64,000 bases of DNA. Origin: JANXQG01 sp963780045 (GTDB taxonomy: Bacteria > Planctomycetota > Planctomycetia > Pirellulales > Thermoguttaceae). Numbering within the stretch: the first letter of the stretch is position 1; the number at the start of each line of letters is the position of its first letter. The stretch is taken from positions 1 to 64,000 of the forward strand of contig CAVZZZ010000004.1 in the NCBI GenBank assembly GCA_963780045.1, written 5' to 3'. Shown piece by piece: positions 28,303 to 40,255 of the stretch. The notes under the pieces were generated by a model that was given only the letters and a program-made list of their open reading frames with translations, did no database searches and was not told the DNA's origin. Position numbers and translations under genes: made by a program.

Positions 28303-30242
28303 CCGGCCGCAAGCCTCTGCCACCGCAATGGTTCGCCGAACTTCAAGGTTTGATAGATGCCGCGCACCAGGGCGGCATCCGGCCCGGTCAAATGAAGCGT
28401 CTGGAAGAGCTGCTGCGTGATCCGACGACGTGCGACCTCTACTTGGAGTTGGTGTGGGAGTCGGACGTGCTGGCCACTTGGGCCAAAGTGTCTGAGCAAG
28501 AGCGGCTGGCGGCGATACGGCGGGCAGCCCGTCCGACGGTCCTTGGATTTCTGCACTCGTCGCTTCGCCTCGCTGGGCGGACGATCGGGCGGCATCCCGC
28601 GGCCGCGGCCTCGCTGGCGCTTGTCGCGGCCGTCTCCTTGGCCGCTTGGTTTGCGTCCACGCCCGTGCAGCCGCAAGTGGCGTCACACGAAGACGGCAGT
28701 CGTTCCGCCCTTCCGATCAAAACTGCGCCGGAGTTGGCTTCGGACGAGGGGGCGCAAGCGGACGAAGAAGACGCCAGCGAGGAAGACGCGGACGAAGGAT
28801 CGCCGCAGTTTCCTGCGCGTCGCCGCGTCGCCAATCCCGTCGCGCGTCTCGCTCGGGCGGTTGATTGCCTGTGGTCCGGCGGCCCCGATGCACCGGAAGC
28901 GGGCGACGATCTGGCGGCAGGCGACAAGCTGGTGCTCCGCAGAGGTTTGGCCGAAATCGTTTTCGGGGCACCTGCGCAGCGGGTCGGCGGCGCGCGGATG
29001 ATTCTGCAAGGCCCAGCGACGCTGGCGGTCCGCTCCCGCGCCAGCGCTGTTTTGGATCGCGGCAAATGTACGGTAACCGTTGAGAACGCTTCGGCTCGCG
29101 GCTTTGAGATCCACGCGCCGGGCATGAAATACACCGATCTCGGCACCGAGTTCGGCGTCGCGGTGGCTGAGAGCGGCGCGCAGGAGGCCCACGTCTTTCG
29201 CGGAAAAGTGCAAGCGGAGCGGGCGATCGAAGCAGCGACAGGAAGAAAGGGAGACGGGGAGAAGGGGAGAAAGGGAGATTCAGAACAATCGAAGTCTCCC
29301 CTTCCCCCCTTCTCCCCTTCTCCCCTTCTCCCCCTCTGTTCTTCTCCCCCTCTTGTTCTCACCGCCCATCAGGCCATCCGGGTGGCCACGCCTGACGCGG
29401 TGGGGAAGGCGGCCAAACCGATCGAGCTCATTGCGGCGAATGCCAAAGAGTTCGTCCGCGCTCTGCCGCCGCCGACGGCCCTCGACCTGGTGGATATCGT
29501 CGCCGGCGGCGACGGCCTTTCTGCGCGCGCAACCGCGAGATCAATCCCACAAACGGCCGTTTCAGCGACGAGACGGGCGGCAAGGACAACATCGTCCCTG
29601 GCCAGGGCACCGTCTTCCAGTCGGACCACGAGTACCACCGCGTACCGGCCAACCAATTTATCGACGGCGTATTCATCGTGCATGGCGGCAAAGGACCGGT
29701 GCAAGTGGACTCCGCCGGGCATCGCTTTTCCGGATTTGCCAAAAACGGCGGCCTGACCGCCAACATGATTCAGGCGGCCGGTGCAACTCCCGCACATCCT
29801 CAGCGCGTGGTTCACCGCCAAGCAAAACAACGTGCCGCAAGTGGGCGGCGTTGACTACTCGTCCGTCGGGCACGGAGCACTGGTGGTTCGCAGCAACAAG
29901 GGGATCACCTTCGACCTTGCGGCGGTCCGCGCGGCGCATCAGGGCTATCGTTTGCTTGCGTTCACGGCTGTGGCCGGCAACTCCTGCCGCGAGAACACTC
30001 CGCGTCCGGGCAGCTTTTGGGTATTCGTCGATGGCCAGCTACGATTACAGCGGCGAAACGTGCCGGTCAATAGCGGCCCGGTTCCGCTGGAAGTCCCCTT
30101 GCAGCCGGCCGACCGCTATTTGACGCTCGCCGCCACAACAACCGCGGCCAACGGCATCTGGAACGGGACCATGTTTGGCGACCCGAAACTCAAACTGGCG
30201 GCGACCGAGGGGTCACCGACGGACGCCAACAAGGCAGATTAA
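28299..30242 (+). CDS. FecR-like membrane sensor with C-terminal NPCBM-like domain, two frame breaks
   Basis: Anti-sigma/sensor-type protein of about 647 residues after repair of breaks near 29520 and 29780. The cytoplasmic N terminus (LIDAAHQGGIRPGQMKRLEE) is followed by a membrane segment (AAAASLALVAAVSLAAWF), an acidic linker, and a FecR domain (RGLAEIVFGAPAQRVGGARM, GFEIHAPGMKYTDLGTEFGV). The C-terminal region, read in two other frames, has GHGALVVRSNKGITFDLAAV, SFWVFVDGQLRLQRR and NGIWNGTMFGDPKL, as in NPCBM carbohydrate-binding domains. A low-complexity hairpin repeat is inserted in frame after the FecR domain. Coupled to the sigma gene by ATGA overlap. It probably relays an envelope signal to that sigma factor. 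Confidence 0.75.
29242..29350. repeat. GGGAGA/TCTCCC inverted repeat inside the FecR-like gene
   Basis: Purine-rich GGGAGA/GGGGAGAA units followed by their inverse (TCTCCCCTTC) form a long imperfect hairpin in the coding sequence. It adds about 38 low-complexity residues (Gly/Lys/Glu, then Ser/Pro/Leu) without breaking frame. Confidence 0.8.
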
Positions 30243-30338
30243 ACGACAACTGGGCTGAATGGCAATCGTATTTGTCACAATCTTTTTTCAACGAGAAGGC
30301 CGCTCGCCGGCCGTGCATCAAAGCGAGGGTTCGTTCCC

Positions 30339-33300
30339 ATGAACATCCGTAAATACCTGACACACGCGTTTGTTTTTCCGGCGTCGGCAGCCGCGGGGGC
30401 GATTTGTCTGGCCTGCCTTTCGGCGGCGCCGGCCGGCGCGGCCACGTTCACCTGGAGCGGGGCCAACTTCGCCACCGACCTCAACTGGTCCGACATGGCA
30501 AACTGGAACCCCAACGGCTCCGTGGGCGGCAACTCGGTCGTTTTCAACAACGCGGGCGGGACCAGCGCTGCTTCCAGCGCCGCCACGAGCCTCGTCGATC
30601 AAAGCTTCACGATCAGTTCGCTGACTTTCACCAACACCGGCACGAGCACGAACTCCTACCAGAACCTTGTCATCGGCAGCACCGGCGGCGCAACGACCTT
30701 GTCAATCACCGGCGCCGGCCTGACCTTCGGCTTGACGAGCACGTCGAACGCAAACCTTCAAACCAACGTGAACATATCGGGGCCCGGCGCTTTGACGGTC
30801 AGCAACTCGTCCGCGAATTTCGTTCTCGGTCTGACGACCAGCACCGCCAACGGGTTCGTCGACACGGTCAACATGAGCGGACTGGGCAGCTTCGCCTTCA
30901 GCGGCTCCAATTTTGACGTGGGCGCGTGGACCGGCAGCGGCGGCTCGCGCTCAACCGGGGGAGTCTTGGACTTGGCCTCAACCAGCTCGATTACCGCCAG
31001 CGCGACAATCGATATCGGCGACAACGGCGCCGCGACGAACACCTCGAATCTTACCAGCACGCTCGCTTTGGGTACTGGCACCAACACGATCTACACCAGC
31101 CAATTCAACGTTGGCCGCACCAAGGCGATCGGCAGCGTCTTCTTCAATTCGACCGCCGGCTCGGCCGCCGGTGTGACGATCCGCGGCAGCGCCGGCGGCA
31201 GCAGCCGCGTAGCGACGGTCAGCATCGGCGACCACACTGCCGCCGCGTCAACAAACGCCAGCGGCACCATGGATTTCTCCCTGGGCCAGGTCAACGCCAT
31301 GATCGGCAACCTGTACGTCGGAACGTGCGACAACGGCGGGAGCACAGGCGACGGCCTGGGCACGTTCATCATGGGGCCCAATCCGAACAGCGTGGTCGAC
31401 GTGACCTCGATGAATCTCGCCACTCACGCCGGCCGTACGACCGCCACCGTGAACGTAGAAGGGGGAACGTTCGCTTTCGGAACCATTCCCGCGGCACTGG
31501 GCACCGCGACCGTCTCCTTCAGCGGCGGCAGCACGATCTGCTCCAACACCGCCAGCAGCACGGAGACGCCTGCTTTCAACTTGGGCACAAGCGGCGCCAG
31601 TTCCACCGTGACCTTCGGCAACCTCGGTCTCGGCTACACCGGCTCGTTGAACTTCAACGGCGCGGCGACGCTGCTGGGCAGCACAACGCTCCAAGTGAAC
31701 GTGCCCACCACGATCAGCGGCAGCATTACTGATAACGGGCACGGGTACGGGCTGACCACGCAGGGGCCGGCCATAATTTCCTTGAATAACAACAACACCT
31801 ATGGCGGCGGCACGTTCGTGCTGGGTGGCACGCTACAAATGGGCTCTGGTTTCGGCTCGGCGTTGGGCAGTTCCAGCGGCGCGGTCACGGTCAACGGCGG
31901 CTTGCTGGACATCAATGGCAACGCCGCCACGACTGGCCCGGTCACCTTGGCCTCCGGCAGCATTATCGACAGTTTCGGCGGCGGTTCGATCAACGCCACC
32001 GGCTACACGCTGCAAAGCGGGACCGCAAGCGCGGTGCTCAGCGGCACCGGCGCATTGACCATGAACGGCCCGGGCCTCGCCGTGCTCACCGTGGCGAACA
32101 ACTACGGCGGCCTGACCACGATCACCGCCGGCACGCTGGCCCTCGGCCCCTCGGGCGTCATCGGCGGCGGCGGAATAACGGTCAAGCCAGGCGGCGTGTG
32201 GGACGTCTCGGCCTATGGCCCGGCGGGCTACTCCTTCAACGGCGGCGTGCTCACCGCTGGCCGCACTTCGTCGCTGGGCATCGACGTCAACGGCAATCTG
32301 AACGTGACGAATGGCACCATCGCGCAGTCCTCTGCCAACAGCACCATGACCGTCAACGGCAATCTGTCGCTAACCTCGGCCACGATCAATTACTCTGCCG
32401 GCGACACGATCGCGCTGGTGGGCGGCGGCGCCATGAGCCAGGGCGGCGGCGATTCCATTGACTTGCTCTCGACCATCGGCACCGGCACCTACACGCTCTT
32501 CACCGGCAGCAGCGTTCCGGCCAACCCGGCAAGCTACTTGACCATGACTGGGAACGTGAGCAACCGGCAAACCTACGCCTTCAACACGTCCGGCAACACC
32601 GCCGTGACCCTCACCGTCACCGGCGCCGGGCAACCTGCGGTGGGTCGGCGGCAGCAACAGCACATGGGACACCGACGGTTCGCAGAACTGGTTCAATCTT
32701 TCCACCAACGCGGCCGATTTCTTCTTTACCGGCGATAACGTGACGTTCAATGACACGCCCGGCACCGCGACGGCGGTCAACATCAGCGGCACGGTCCAGC
32801 CGGGCAGCGTCACCGTCAGCAACACCAACGCCAACTATACCTTCGGCGGGGGCGGTTCGATTGGCGGCGTCGGCTCGCTGACCAAGAATGGTCCAGGCTC
32901 GCTGACGGTCAACACCGGCAACAGCTACATCGCGGGCACGTTCCTGAACGCCGGACTGCTGAACCTGGGCAATGCCTCCGCGCTGGGCAACGGACCACTG
33001 ACGATTTCCGGCGGCTCCTTGGACAACACCAGCGGCTTGCCCATAACGCTCAACGGCAGCCCAGTGAACGTTAACAGCAGCTTTACGTTCGTGGGCACCA
33101 ATCCGATCAATACAGGGACCGGCGCGGTGACGCTTGGCGCCGCGCCGGCTGTAAACGTCAGCGGCGGGACGCTGACCGTCGGCGGCAGCATCTCCGGACC
33201 CTACGGCCTAACGATGACGGGCTCGGGGATGATGGTCCTGGGCGCGCCGAACAATTACACCGGCGACACGAGCATCGCGCAGGGCACGCTGCAGTTGGGC

Positions 33301-36300
33301 GCCACCGGCGCGATCCCCACCGGTGCCGGCACGGGCAACGTCGTCTTCACCAACGCCGGCGCCTCGGCCGTATTGGACCTCAACGGAAACAATGCGACCG
33401 TCAACGGACTTTCCCAGCCCAACACGTCCACCACGAACATGGTGGTCAACAACGGCTCGTCCGTGCTCGCCACGCTCAGCGTGGGCAACAACAACAACAC
33501 AAGCACCTTCGCCGGCGTCTTGGCCGACAACAACAACGGCAACGGCGGCACGCTGGCGCTGACGAAGCTCGGTACGGGAGTGCTGACCTTGGCGGGCAGC
33601 AACGCCTTTAGCGGACCGACGACTATCAGCGGCGGCACGCTGACGCTGGCCCCGGGCGCCAGCCTGTCCGGCGCCACCTCAGTCACGTTTGCCGGCAACA
33701 CTTTGTTCAACATCGGCCCCAACAACCAGGCCATTACTGGCCTGACAGTAGCCGACAGCTTCACCGGCACGGTGACCGGCGTCGGCAGCCTGACGGTGAA
33801 CGCCACCGGCTCCATGCTCATCGGCGGCGCTAATCCCAATCAAACGCAAACCTTGGTGATGTCCAACCTGGGCGCTTTCAACTACAACGGTTCCAACAAC
33901 GACATCTTCGACGCGGGCGCGCAATACACCGGCACGGCCTTGCCGAGCATCGGAGCGGGCACGGTCTGGCTGGCTGCCAGCAACGCGATCACGGCCAGTC
34001 GCTTCGGCGTGGCCAGCAACGGCAGCTACGACGAAGTCACAACCAACGTTTCCACCGGCCTCGTCTACCTGGGCCAGACCAACGTAATCAACGCCAGCAC
34101 CGTCGAAGTGGCCTACAACAACTTCCGTTCGAGCGCCAACGGCACACTGGAGTTCGCTCCCGGCAGCGTCAATCCCACGCTGGGCCTTTACGGCATCGGC
34201 GGTCCCGGCAGTCGGGCCGAAGTCACGGTGGGCTTCATCGGCGCCTCCTCCTATAGCCAGTTTGCCACCGGTACGATTGACTTGGTCGCCGGCGTCACGG
34301 GAACGAGCGTGCTCACAGGCTATGTTGACTCGATGATCCTGGGCTTCCACGACTACAACAACAACGGACATCCGGCCACAGGCATCTTCAACATGGGGGC
34401 TGGGACACTGGATGCCAACTCGATCTCCATCGGCGACTTGGGGGCCGGCACCGTCGCCGGGGGCAACGCGACCGGCACGTTCTCGCTTAACGGCGGCGCG
34501 GTGCTGGCGGGACAGATCAACTTGGGCGTGTTCACGGCAACCGCCGGGACGGCCGGCGGCACGTTCAACCTCAATAGCGGCCTGGTCAGCGCCGCCGCGA
34601 TCTCCAGCGGGTCGGGCAGCGCCGTCTTCAACTGGTCCAGCGGCACGCTCACCAACTACAACCCGATCTACGGCCTGGGCGGCGACAACGGCGAGAACAA
34701 CCTTGCGGTCACCGGTCCGACCCTCGCGCTGGCCGCCACCGGCACGCACATGGTTTGGATCGATCAAGGTTTCAGCGGCTCCATCAGCTCCGTAATCACC
34801 GGCGCCGGCATGCTCACGGTGAACGGTCCGGGCGCGTTGAACCTTGCAGGCTCCAGCAGCTTCAGCGGCGGCACGACGCTCAGCAACGGCTTGCTGCAGA
34901 TGGGCGGCCGCGGCGCGCTGGGCGTCGGCAGCTTGACCATGACGAGCGGCACACTGGACCTCAACGGCAACAACACCGCCATCGGCTCACTTTTCGCCGC
35001 CGCCGGCCTGATTACCGATAATAGCCCCGCCACCGGGACGACCACGCTGACGGTCAACCAAACGGCCGCCGCGACCTTCGGCGGCACGCTGCAGGACGGC
35101 GCCAACGGGACGTTCGTGGCATTGAACTTCAACGGTCCCGGCACTTCGCTTACCTTGGCTACGGCAAACCACTATTCGGGCCCCACGACGATTACCGCGG
35201 GCACTCTCGCGCTCGGCCCGGCAGGCACGGCGGGCAGCGGCAATCTCACCATTCAGCCCGGCGCCGTGTGGGACATTTCGGCCTACGGGCCAGCGGGCTA
35301 TACGTTCAGCGGCGGCCTGCTGACCGCCGGCCGCACCGCGTCGGCCGGTACGGACATCAACGGCACACTCAAGGCGCAGAACGCGGCCCTTTCCGTGGCC
35401 AACGGTAGTGCCGGCACGATGACCATCAGCGGCGGCCTGGGCCTCAGCAGCGGCACGTTGAATTATGCCGCGGGCGATCTGGTGGCTGCCGGCGGCGGGC
35501 TCACTTTCGGCGGCACCGATTACGTCGTGCCCGTCGCGCTGTTGAGCGCCGGCAGCTATTCTCTCTTCACTTACAGCGGAGCGGCGCCAAACACGGCCGA
35601 CCTCACTATGGGCGGCATCTACGGCAACTCCGCGAGGGAGCACTTCAGCTTCGCGGCTTCGGCGGGGGTTGTGACTCTCAGTGTCAGCGGCGGGCCCGCC
35701 AACCTCCGTTGGTTCGGCGGCAGCAACAGCACGTGGGACACCGCCACTTCGCAAAACTGGACCAACCTCTCAACGAATGCGGCCGATTACTTCTACGGCG
35801 CCGACAACGTGATCTTCAACGACACGCCCGGCACCGCGACGGCGGTCAACATCAGCGCCGCGGTCCAGCCGGGCAGCGTCACGGTCAGCAACACCAACGC
35901 AAGCTACACGTTCGGCGGCGCCGGCTCCATTGTCGGCATCGCCTCTCTGGTCAAGAATGGTCGCGGTTCGCTGACGATCAACACGAGCAACAGTTACACG
36001 GGCGGCACCTTCCTGAATGGCGGGCTGCTCAACCTGGGCAACGCCGCCGCAATCGGCAGCGGAGCATTGACAGTTTCCGGCGGCTCGCTGGACAATACCA
36101 CCGGCACGCCCTTGACGTTCAGCGGCAATCTGCTGAACATCAACGGCAGCTTCACCTTCATCGGCACCAACACGCTCAATACGGGCAGCGGCGCGGTGAC
36201 GCTTTCCGCCAATTCCACCGTGACCGAGAGCACCGGCACGCTGACCGTGGGCGCGACCATATCGGGATCCGGCGGTCTTACGACTTCGGGCACCGGCATG

Positions 36301-38230
36301 ACGATCCTTGCCGCCGCGAACAGCTATACCGGCAACACGGGCATCGCCGAGGGCACGCTGCAGTTCGGCGCGACGGGCGCGATACCCACCGGCGCGGGCA
36401 CCGGCAACGTGGTCTTCACCAGCGCCGGCGCCTCGGCCGTATTGGACCTGGGCGGCAGCAACGCGACGATCAACGGCCTTTCCCAGCCCAACGCCTCGAC
36501 CACCAACGTGGTGGTCAACAACTTCGCAGGCGCGGGCCAGGTCACGCTCAGCGCGGGCAACAACAACGCCACAAGCACCTTTGGCGGCGTCTTGGCCGAC
36601 AACAACAACGGCTTCGGCGGCACGCTGGCGCTGACGAAGATCGGCACCGGCATGTTGACACTCGGCGGAACGAATACCTATAGCGGGGCGACGACGATCA
36701 ACGGCGGCACGCTGGCACTGTCCGCGGGCGGAAGCCTGCCCAGCACATCGACGGTGAACTTTACCGGCAATGCCACGTTCGGCGTCGGCAACAGTCAGGC
36801 GATCGTCGGGCTTGCCGTGGCCGACAGCTTCACGGGCACGGTGGCGGGGTATCCGTTGGCGGGACTCGGCAGCCTGACGGTGAACGCCACCGGCTCGATG
36901 CTCATCGGCGGGGCCAATCCCAACCAGACGGAAACGCTCGTTATGTCCAGCCTCGGCGCGTTCGCCTACAACGGCGGCAGCTACACGTTCGACGTGGGCG
37001 CGGAATACGCGGGATCGAGTTCGACGTTGTCGAGCGCCGGCGCCGGGACCGTCTTTCTGGCCGCGAGCAATACGATTACAGCCAGCGTCTTCGGCGTGGC
37101 CAGCAACGGCAGCCAGGACGAGGTCACGACAAACGTTTCCACCGGCCTCGCCTACCTCGGCCAGTCCAACGTGATCAACGCAAGCGCGTTCCAAGTCGCC
37201 AACAACGGCAACACCAACCAACGGACGAGCACCGGCGGCACGCTTCAGTTCGCCGCGGGCAGCGTCAATCCCACGCTGGCCATCTACGGCACGGGCGGCC
37301 CAGGCAACCGCACCGAAATCACGGTCGGCAACAACGGAAACACGTCCTACAGCCAGTATGCCACGGGTTTGGTCGATCTGGTCACCGGGGTCACGGGGAA
37401 CAGCGTGCTCACCGCTTACGTCGACCAGATGATCCTGGGCCAGCATCCCTGGTACAACAACGGACACCCTTCCACCGGTACGTTTAACATGGGCGGCGGG
37501 ACGCTCGATGCCAACTCGATCACTCTCGGCGACTTCACCGCCGGCACGGTCGCCGGCGGCAGCGCCACCGGCACGTTCTCGCTTAACGGCGGCACGGTGC
37601 TGGCGGGCCAGATCACGTTGGGCGTGCTCGCCGCGGGCACGTCCGGGAGTTCCAGCGGGACGTTCAACCTCAACAGCGGCCTGCTTCAGCGCGAACACGA
37701 TTTCGGGCGGAGCCGGCAGCGCCGCCTTCGACTGGTCGGGCGGCACCATCGCCAACTACGACCCGATCTACGGTCTCGGCGGTGACGCGGCCGAAAGCGG
37801 CCTCACGATCAGCATTCCCGCGATCGCGCTGACGGACACGGGCATGAACACGTTTTGGATCAATACCGCACAGACCGCCGCCGTCAGCTCGAACATCAGC
37901 GGCAGCGGCGCCATTGCCAGCACGGGACCGGGCACGCTGGTGCTCAGCGGCACTGCCGGCACCTTCACCGGCGGGCTCTACGTCTCCAACGGGACTGTGG
38001 TTTTGACTAATAACGAGGCCGTTGCCGACGGCGAGAGCTTGACCGTCGGCAACGCCTCGCTTTTCTCCACGGCTTCACCCGCAACGGCGGGCGGAGCGGC
38101 ATCCTCCACTGCGGTGCCCGAACCGGGTACGCTTGCGCTGGCGCTGGCGGTCCTTGCCGGCGCGGCCCTTTGGCGCCGCCGAAGTAGGTCCGTTCTGCCG
38201 GAACGGACTATTGGCGGCCAACGTTGGTGA
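30339..38230 (+). CDS. Giant PEP-CTERM protein with autotransporter-type beta repeats, two frame breaks
   Basis: Secreted surface protein of about 2630 residues after repair of breaks near 32630 and 37685. It starts with a signal peptide (MNIRKYLTHAFVFP, then AAPAGAATFTWSG). The body is Gly/Thr/Ser/Asn-rich parallel beta-helix repeats of the autotransporter-associated kind (NNYGGLTTITAGTLALGP, NSYTGGTFLNGGLLNLG, NTYSGATTINGGTLALS). Two long units (32631 to about 34910 and 35700 to about 38010) are near copies. The end has VPEPGTLALALAVLAGAALW followed by RRR, the PEP-CTERM sorting signal normally cut by exosortase. Thirteen extra residues after the Arg cluster are encoded by a dispersed repeat. 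It follows the FecR-like gene by 97 bp. Adhesion or matrix function is inferred. Confidence 0.85.
32631..38010 (+). repeat. Internal tandem duplication in the giant protein gene
   Basis: The stretch beginning NLRWVGGSNSTWDT at 32631 recurs as NLRWFGGSNSTWDT at 35700, an offset of 3069 bp (1023 codons). Each copy holds FNDTPGTATAVNIS, GATGAIPTGAGTGNVVFT and NPIYGLGG or DPIYGLGG in the same order. Confidence 0.85.
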
Positions 38231-38318
38231 GTGGCCGGAATCTCCGTCTGGAAGCCACAATAGTCCATCTCGGCAAGACGGACCTACTTCCCGGAATGGA
38301 CTATTGGCGGCCAACATT
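38183..38318. repeat. AGTAGGTCC inverted repeat, copy 2
   Basis: AGTAGGTCCGTTCTGCCGGA begins at 38183. Its inverted copy ends near 38290, and a partial direct copy (CGGAATGGACTATTGGCGGC) follows. The stop codon of the PEP-CTERM gene lies inside. Same family as 12691-12799. Confidence 0.75.
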
Positions 38319-38398
38319 GTTGCGAACGGCGCTTTATAGATTGCCGGGCGAATTGCGGCTAGAATGGGCCAAACGAACCCGTTCTCACCGGCCGCAAT

Positions 38399-39985
38399 AT
38401 GTCCCTGCTTTCCGATTTACCGAAACTTTTTCGTACCAAGTCCATCTCGTCCGAGGTCTCCGATTCCGAGCGCCCCTTAATGCGCGTCCTCGGTCCGATC
38501 AATTTGACCATGCTGGGCATCGGCGGCATCGTGGGCGCGGGGATCTTCGCGCTCATTGGCGAGGCCGCGGCCGGCAAGGACGGGCGGCTTGGCGCGGGGC
38601 CGGCGCTGGTGGTCTCGCTTGCATTGACGGCGGTAGCGTGCGGGTTCGCGGGACTTTGCTATGCTGAATTCGCCTCCATCTCGCGCGTTTCCGGCAGCGC
38701 TTACAGTTACGCGTATGCCACGCTCGGTGAATTGGTGGCATGGATTATCGGTTGGGATTTGGTCCTGGAATACGCGGTGGGAAACGTGGCCGTGGCGATC
38801 CCGTGGTCCGGGTACTTTCAGGATCTGATCAATCCCCTTCTGAAACGGCTGCACGACCACTATCCGGGCTGGACCGTGGATGCGTTTCCCAAATGGCTGG
38901 GGACCGATCTCCAAACCGCAATGGAAAAACAGGAGATTCGGGAGCTTTGCCCGCGCATTTTCGGAATGCATTTCGCCTTCAACCTCCCGGCCGTGTTCAT
39001 CGTGGTGGCCATCACCGCCTTGCTTTTCGTTGGCGTCAAGGAGAGCGCGCGGGTCAATACGCTGATGGTCGTGATAAAGCTGATCGTGCTGGCGTTCTTT
39101 ATGATCGTGGGAGCGTATCACGTCAAGTCCCAGAACTTGTCTCCGTTCATGCCCAACGGATGGTCCGGCGTTCAAGCGGGAGCGGCAGTAATCTTCTTCG
39201 CGTTCATCGGCTTCGACGCGGTGTCGACCGCCGCCGAAGAATGCCGCAATCCCCGCCGCGATCTGCCCATCGGCATCCTCGGCTCGCTCGTCATTTGCAC
39301 GATCATCTACATGCTCGTGGCGGTTGTGCTTACGGGAATGACGCCGTGGCAGCGTCTTTGTGTTGACGATCCGCTCTCGGACGCCATGCTGGCCGTCGGC
39401 GAAGACCGGGCGGCCGGCTTCGTCGCCTTTGGAGCGGTCGTCGCCACGACCGCCGTGTTGCTGGTTTTTCAGCTTGGGCAAACGCGAATTCTTTATGCCA
39501 TGTCGCGCGACCGGCTGCTGCCCGGCGCATTGGCGAAGACCCATCCCCGTTTTCGCACTCCGCACGTTGCGACGATCCTTACCGGACTCTTCGTCGCCGC
39601 CGGGGCCGCGTTGTCGAGCATGGACGTCGTTGTTGGCTTATGCAATATCGGCACTTTGTTTGCTTTCGTCATCGTCTGCGCCGGCGTGCTCGTGCTTCGC
39701 TGGCGCGACGTGGTTCGCAACGACGCGTTTCGCAATTCGCGAGGCGCATCCCGGCTGGGCCACCTGCTGCTGTGGCGCGATTCGAATCCCGCGATCGGCT
39801 TTCGCACTCCGTTGGTGCCATGGGTTCCGATCTTGGGGATCGCATCTTGCGCCTGGCTGATGGTCGGGCTCGGCTGGCTCGCCTGGGTGCGCTTCGCCGT
39901 CTGGCTGGCCGTGGGGTTGGTGCTTTACTTCTGCTATGGTTTCTGGACTTCTCGGTTGCCGGCGGAGGAAGCGACCGCGAGCTGA
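38399..39985 (+). CDS. APC-family amino acid permease (CAT type)
   Basis: Membrane transporter of 528 residues with about 12-14 hydrophobic segments, related to cationic amino acid transporters. The first helix carries the substrate-binding GIGGIVGAGIFALIGEAA. Other family stretches are CYAEFASISRVSGSAYSYAY, FFAFIGFDAVSTAAEECRNP and RILYAMSRDRLLPGALAK. The start at 38399 is the first Met of a short cytoplasmic N terminus. Transport is probably driven by a proton or by exchange; the substrate is not determinable. No nearby partner gene suggests a pathway. Confidence 0.9.
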   Translation: MSLLSDLPKLFRTKSISSEVSDSERPLMRVLGPINLTMLGIGGIVGAGIFALIGEAAAGKDGRLGAGPALVVSLALTAVACGFAGLCYAEFASISRVSGSAYSYAYATLGELVAWIIGWDLVLEYAVGNVAVAIPWSGYFQDLINPLLKRLHDHYPGWTVDAFPKWLGTDLQTAMEKQEIRELCPRIFGMHFAFNLPAVFIVVAITALLFVGVKESARVNTLMVVIKLIVLAFFMIVGAYHVKSQNLSPFMPNGWSGVQAGAAVIFFAFIGFDAVSTAAEECRNPRRDLPIGILGSLVICTIIYMLVAVVLTGMTPWQRLCVDDPLSDAMLAVGEDRAAGFVAFGAVVATTAVLLVFQLGQTRILYAMSRDRLLPGALAKTHPRFRTPHVATILTGLFVAAGAALSSMDVVVGLCNIGTLFAFVIVCAGVLVLRWRDVVRNDAFRNSRGASRLGHLLLWRDSNPAIGFRTPLVPWVPILGIASCAWLMVGLGWLAWVRFAVWLAVGLVLYFCYGFWTSRLPAEEATAS

Positions 39986-40065
39986 CCGGCGCGGCCGCCA
40001 GGGCCTGAGTCCCATTGCAAAAGACTGGAGATGTTTCGTGCGATAAGCCTAATTGTACGCTCCCG

Positions 40066-40255
40066 CCGGGCTTGCTCCGGCGGAGCGAAGAATTGGCCAC
40101 TACAGCGCCACGCCGCCACCACCAGTTGGCGACTTCCGCTGCCGCCGACCGGCCTCCGGCCGGTCGGCGGCAGCGGAAGTCGCGATAGAAGCTTGGTGGA
40201 AAAGCCGAGGTAGTGGTCAATCCCGCGCTCCGCTGGGGCAAGCCCAGCGGGGGCG
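40066..40255. repeat. Nested inverted repeat with a perfect 26-bp stem
   Basis: GCGACTTCCGCTGCCGCCGA and 6 more bases (40129-40154) are exactly inverted at 40158-40183 around a 3-base loop. Outer imperfect arms (CGGGCTTGCTCCGGCGGAGC and its inverse) extend to about 40066 and 40255. It separates the permease from the MuiA-like gene and contains the latter's stop codon. Confidence 0.85.

Noticed and set aside
35770..37755. 661-codon ORF on the minus strand
   Set aside because: Exactly antisense to the repetitive PEP-CTERM gene; its composition (Arg/Ala/Val/Gly) mirrors the GC-rich repeats. The plus-strand protein has signal peptide, family repeats and PEP-CTERM end.
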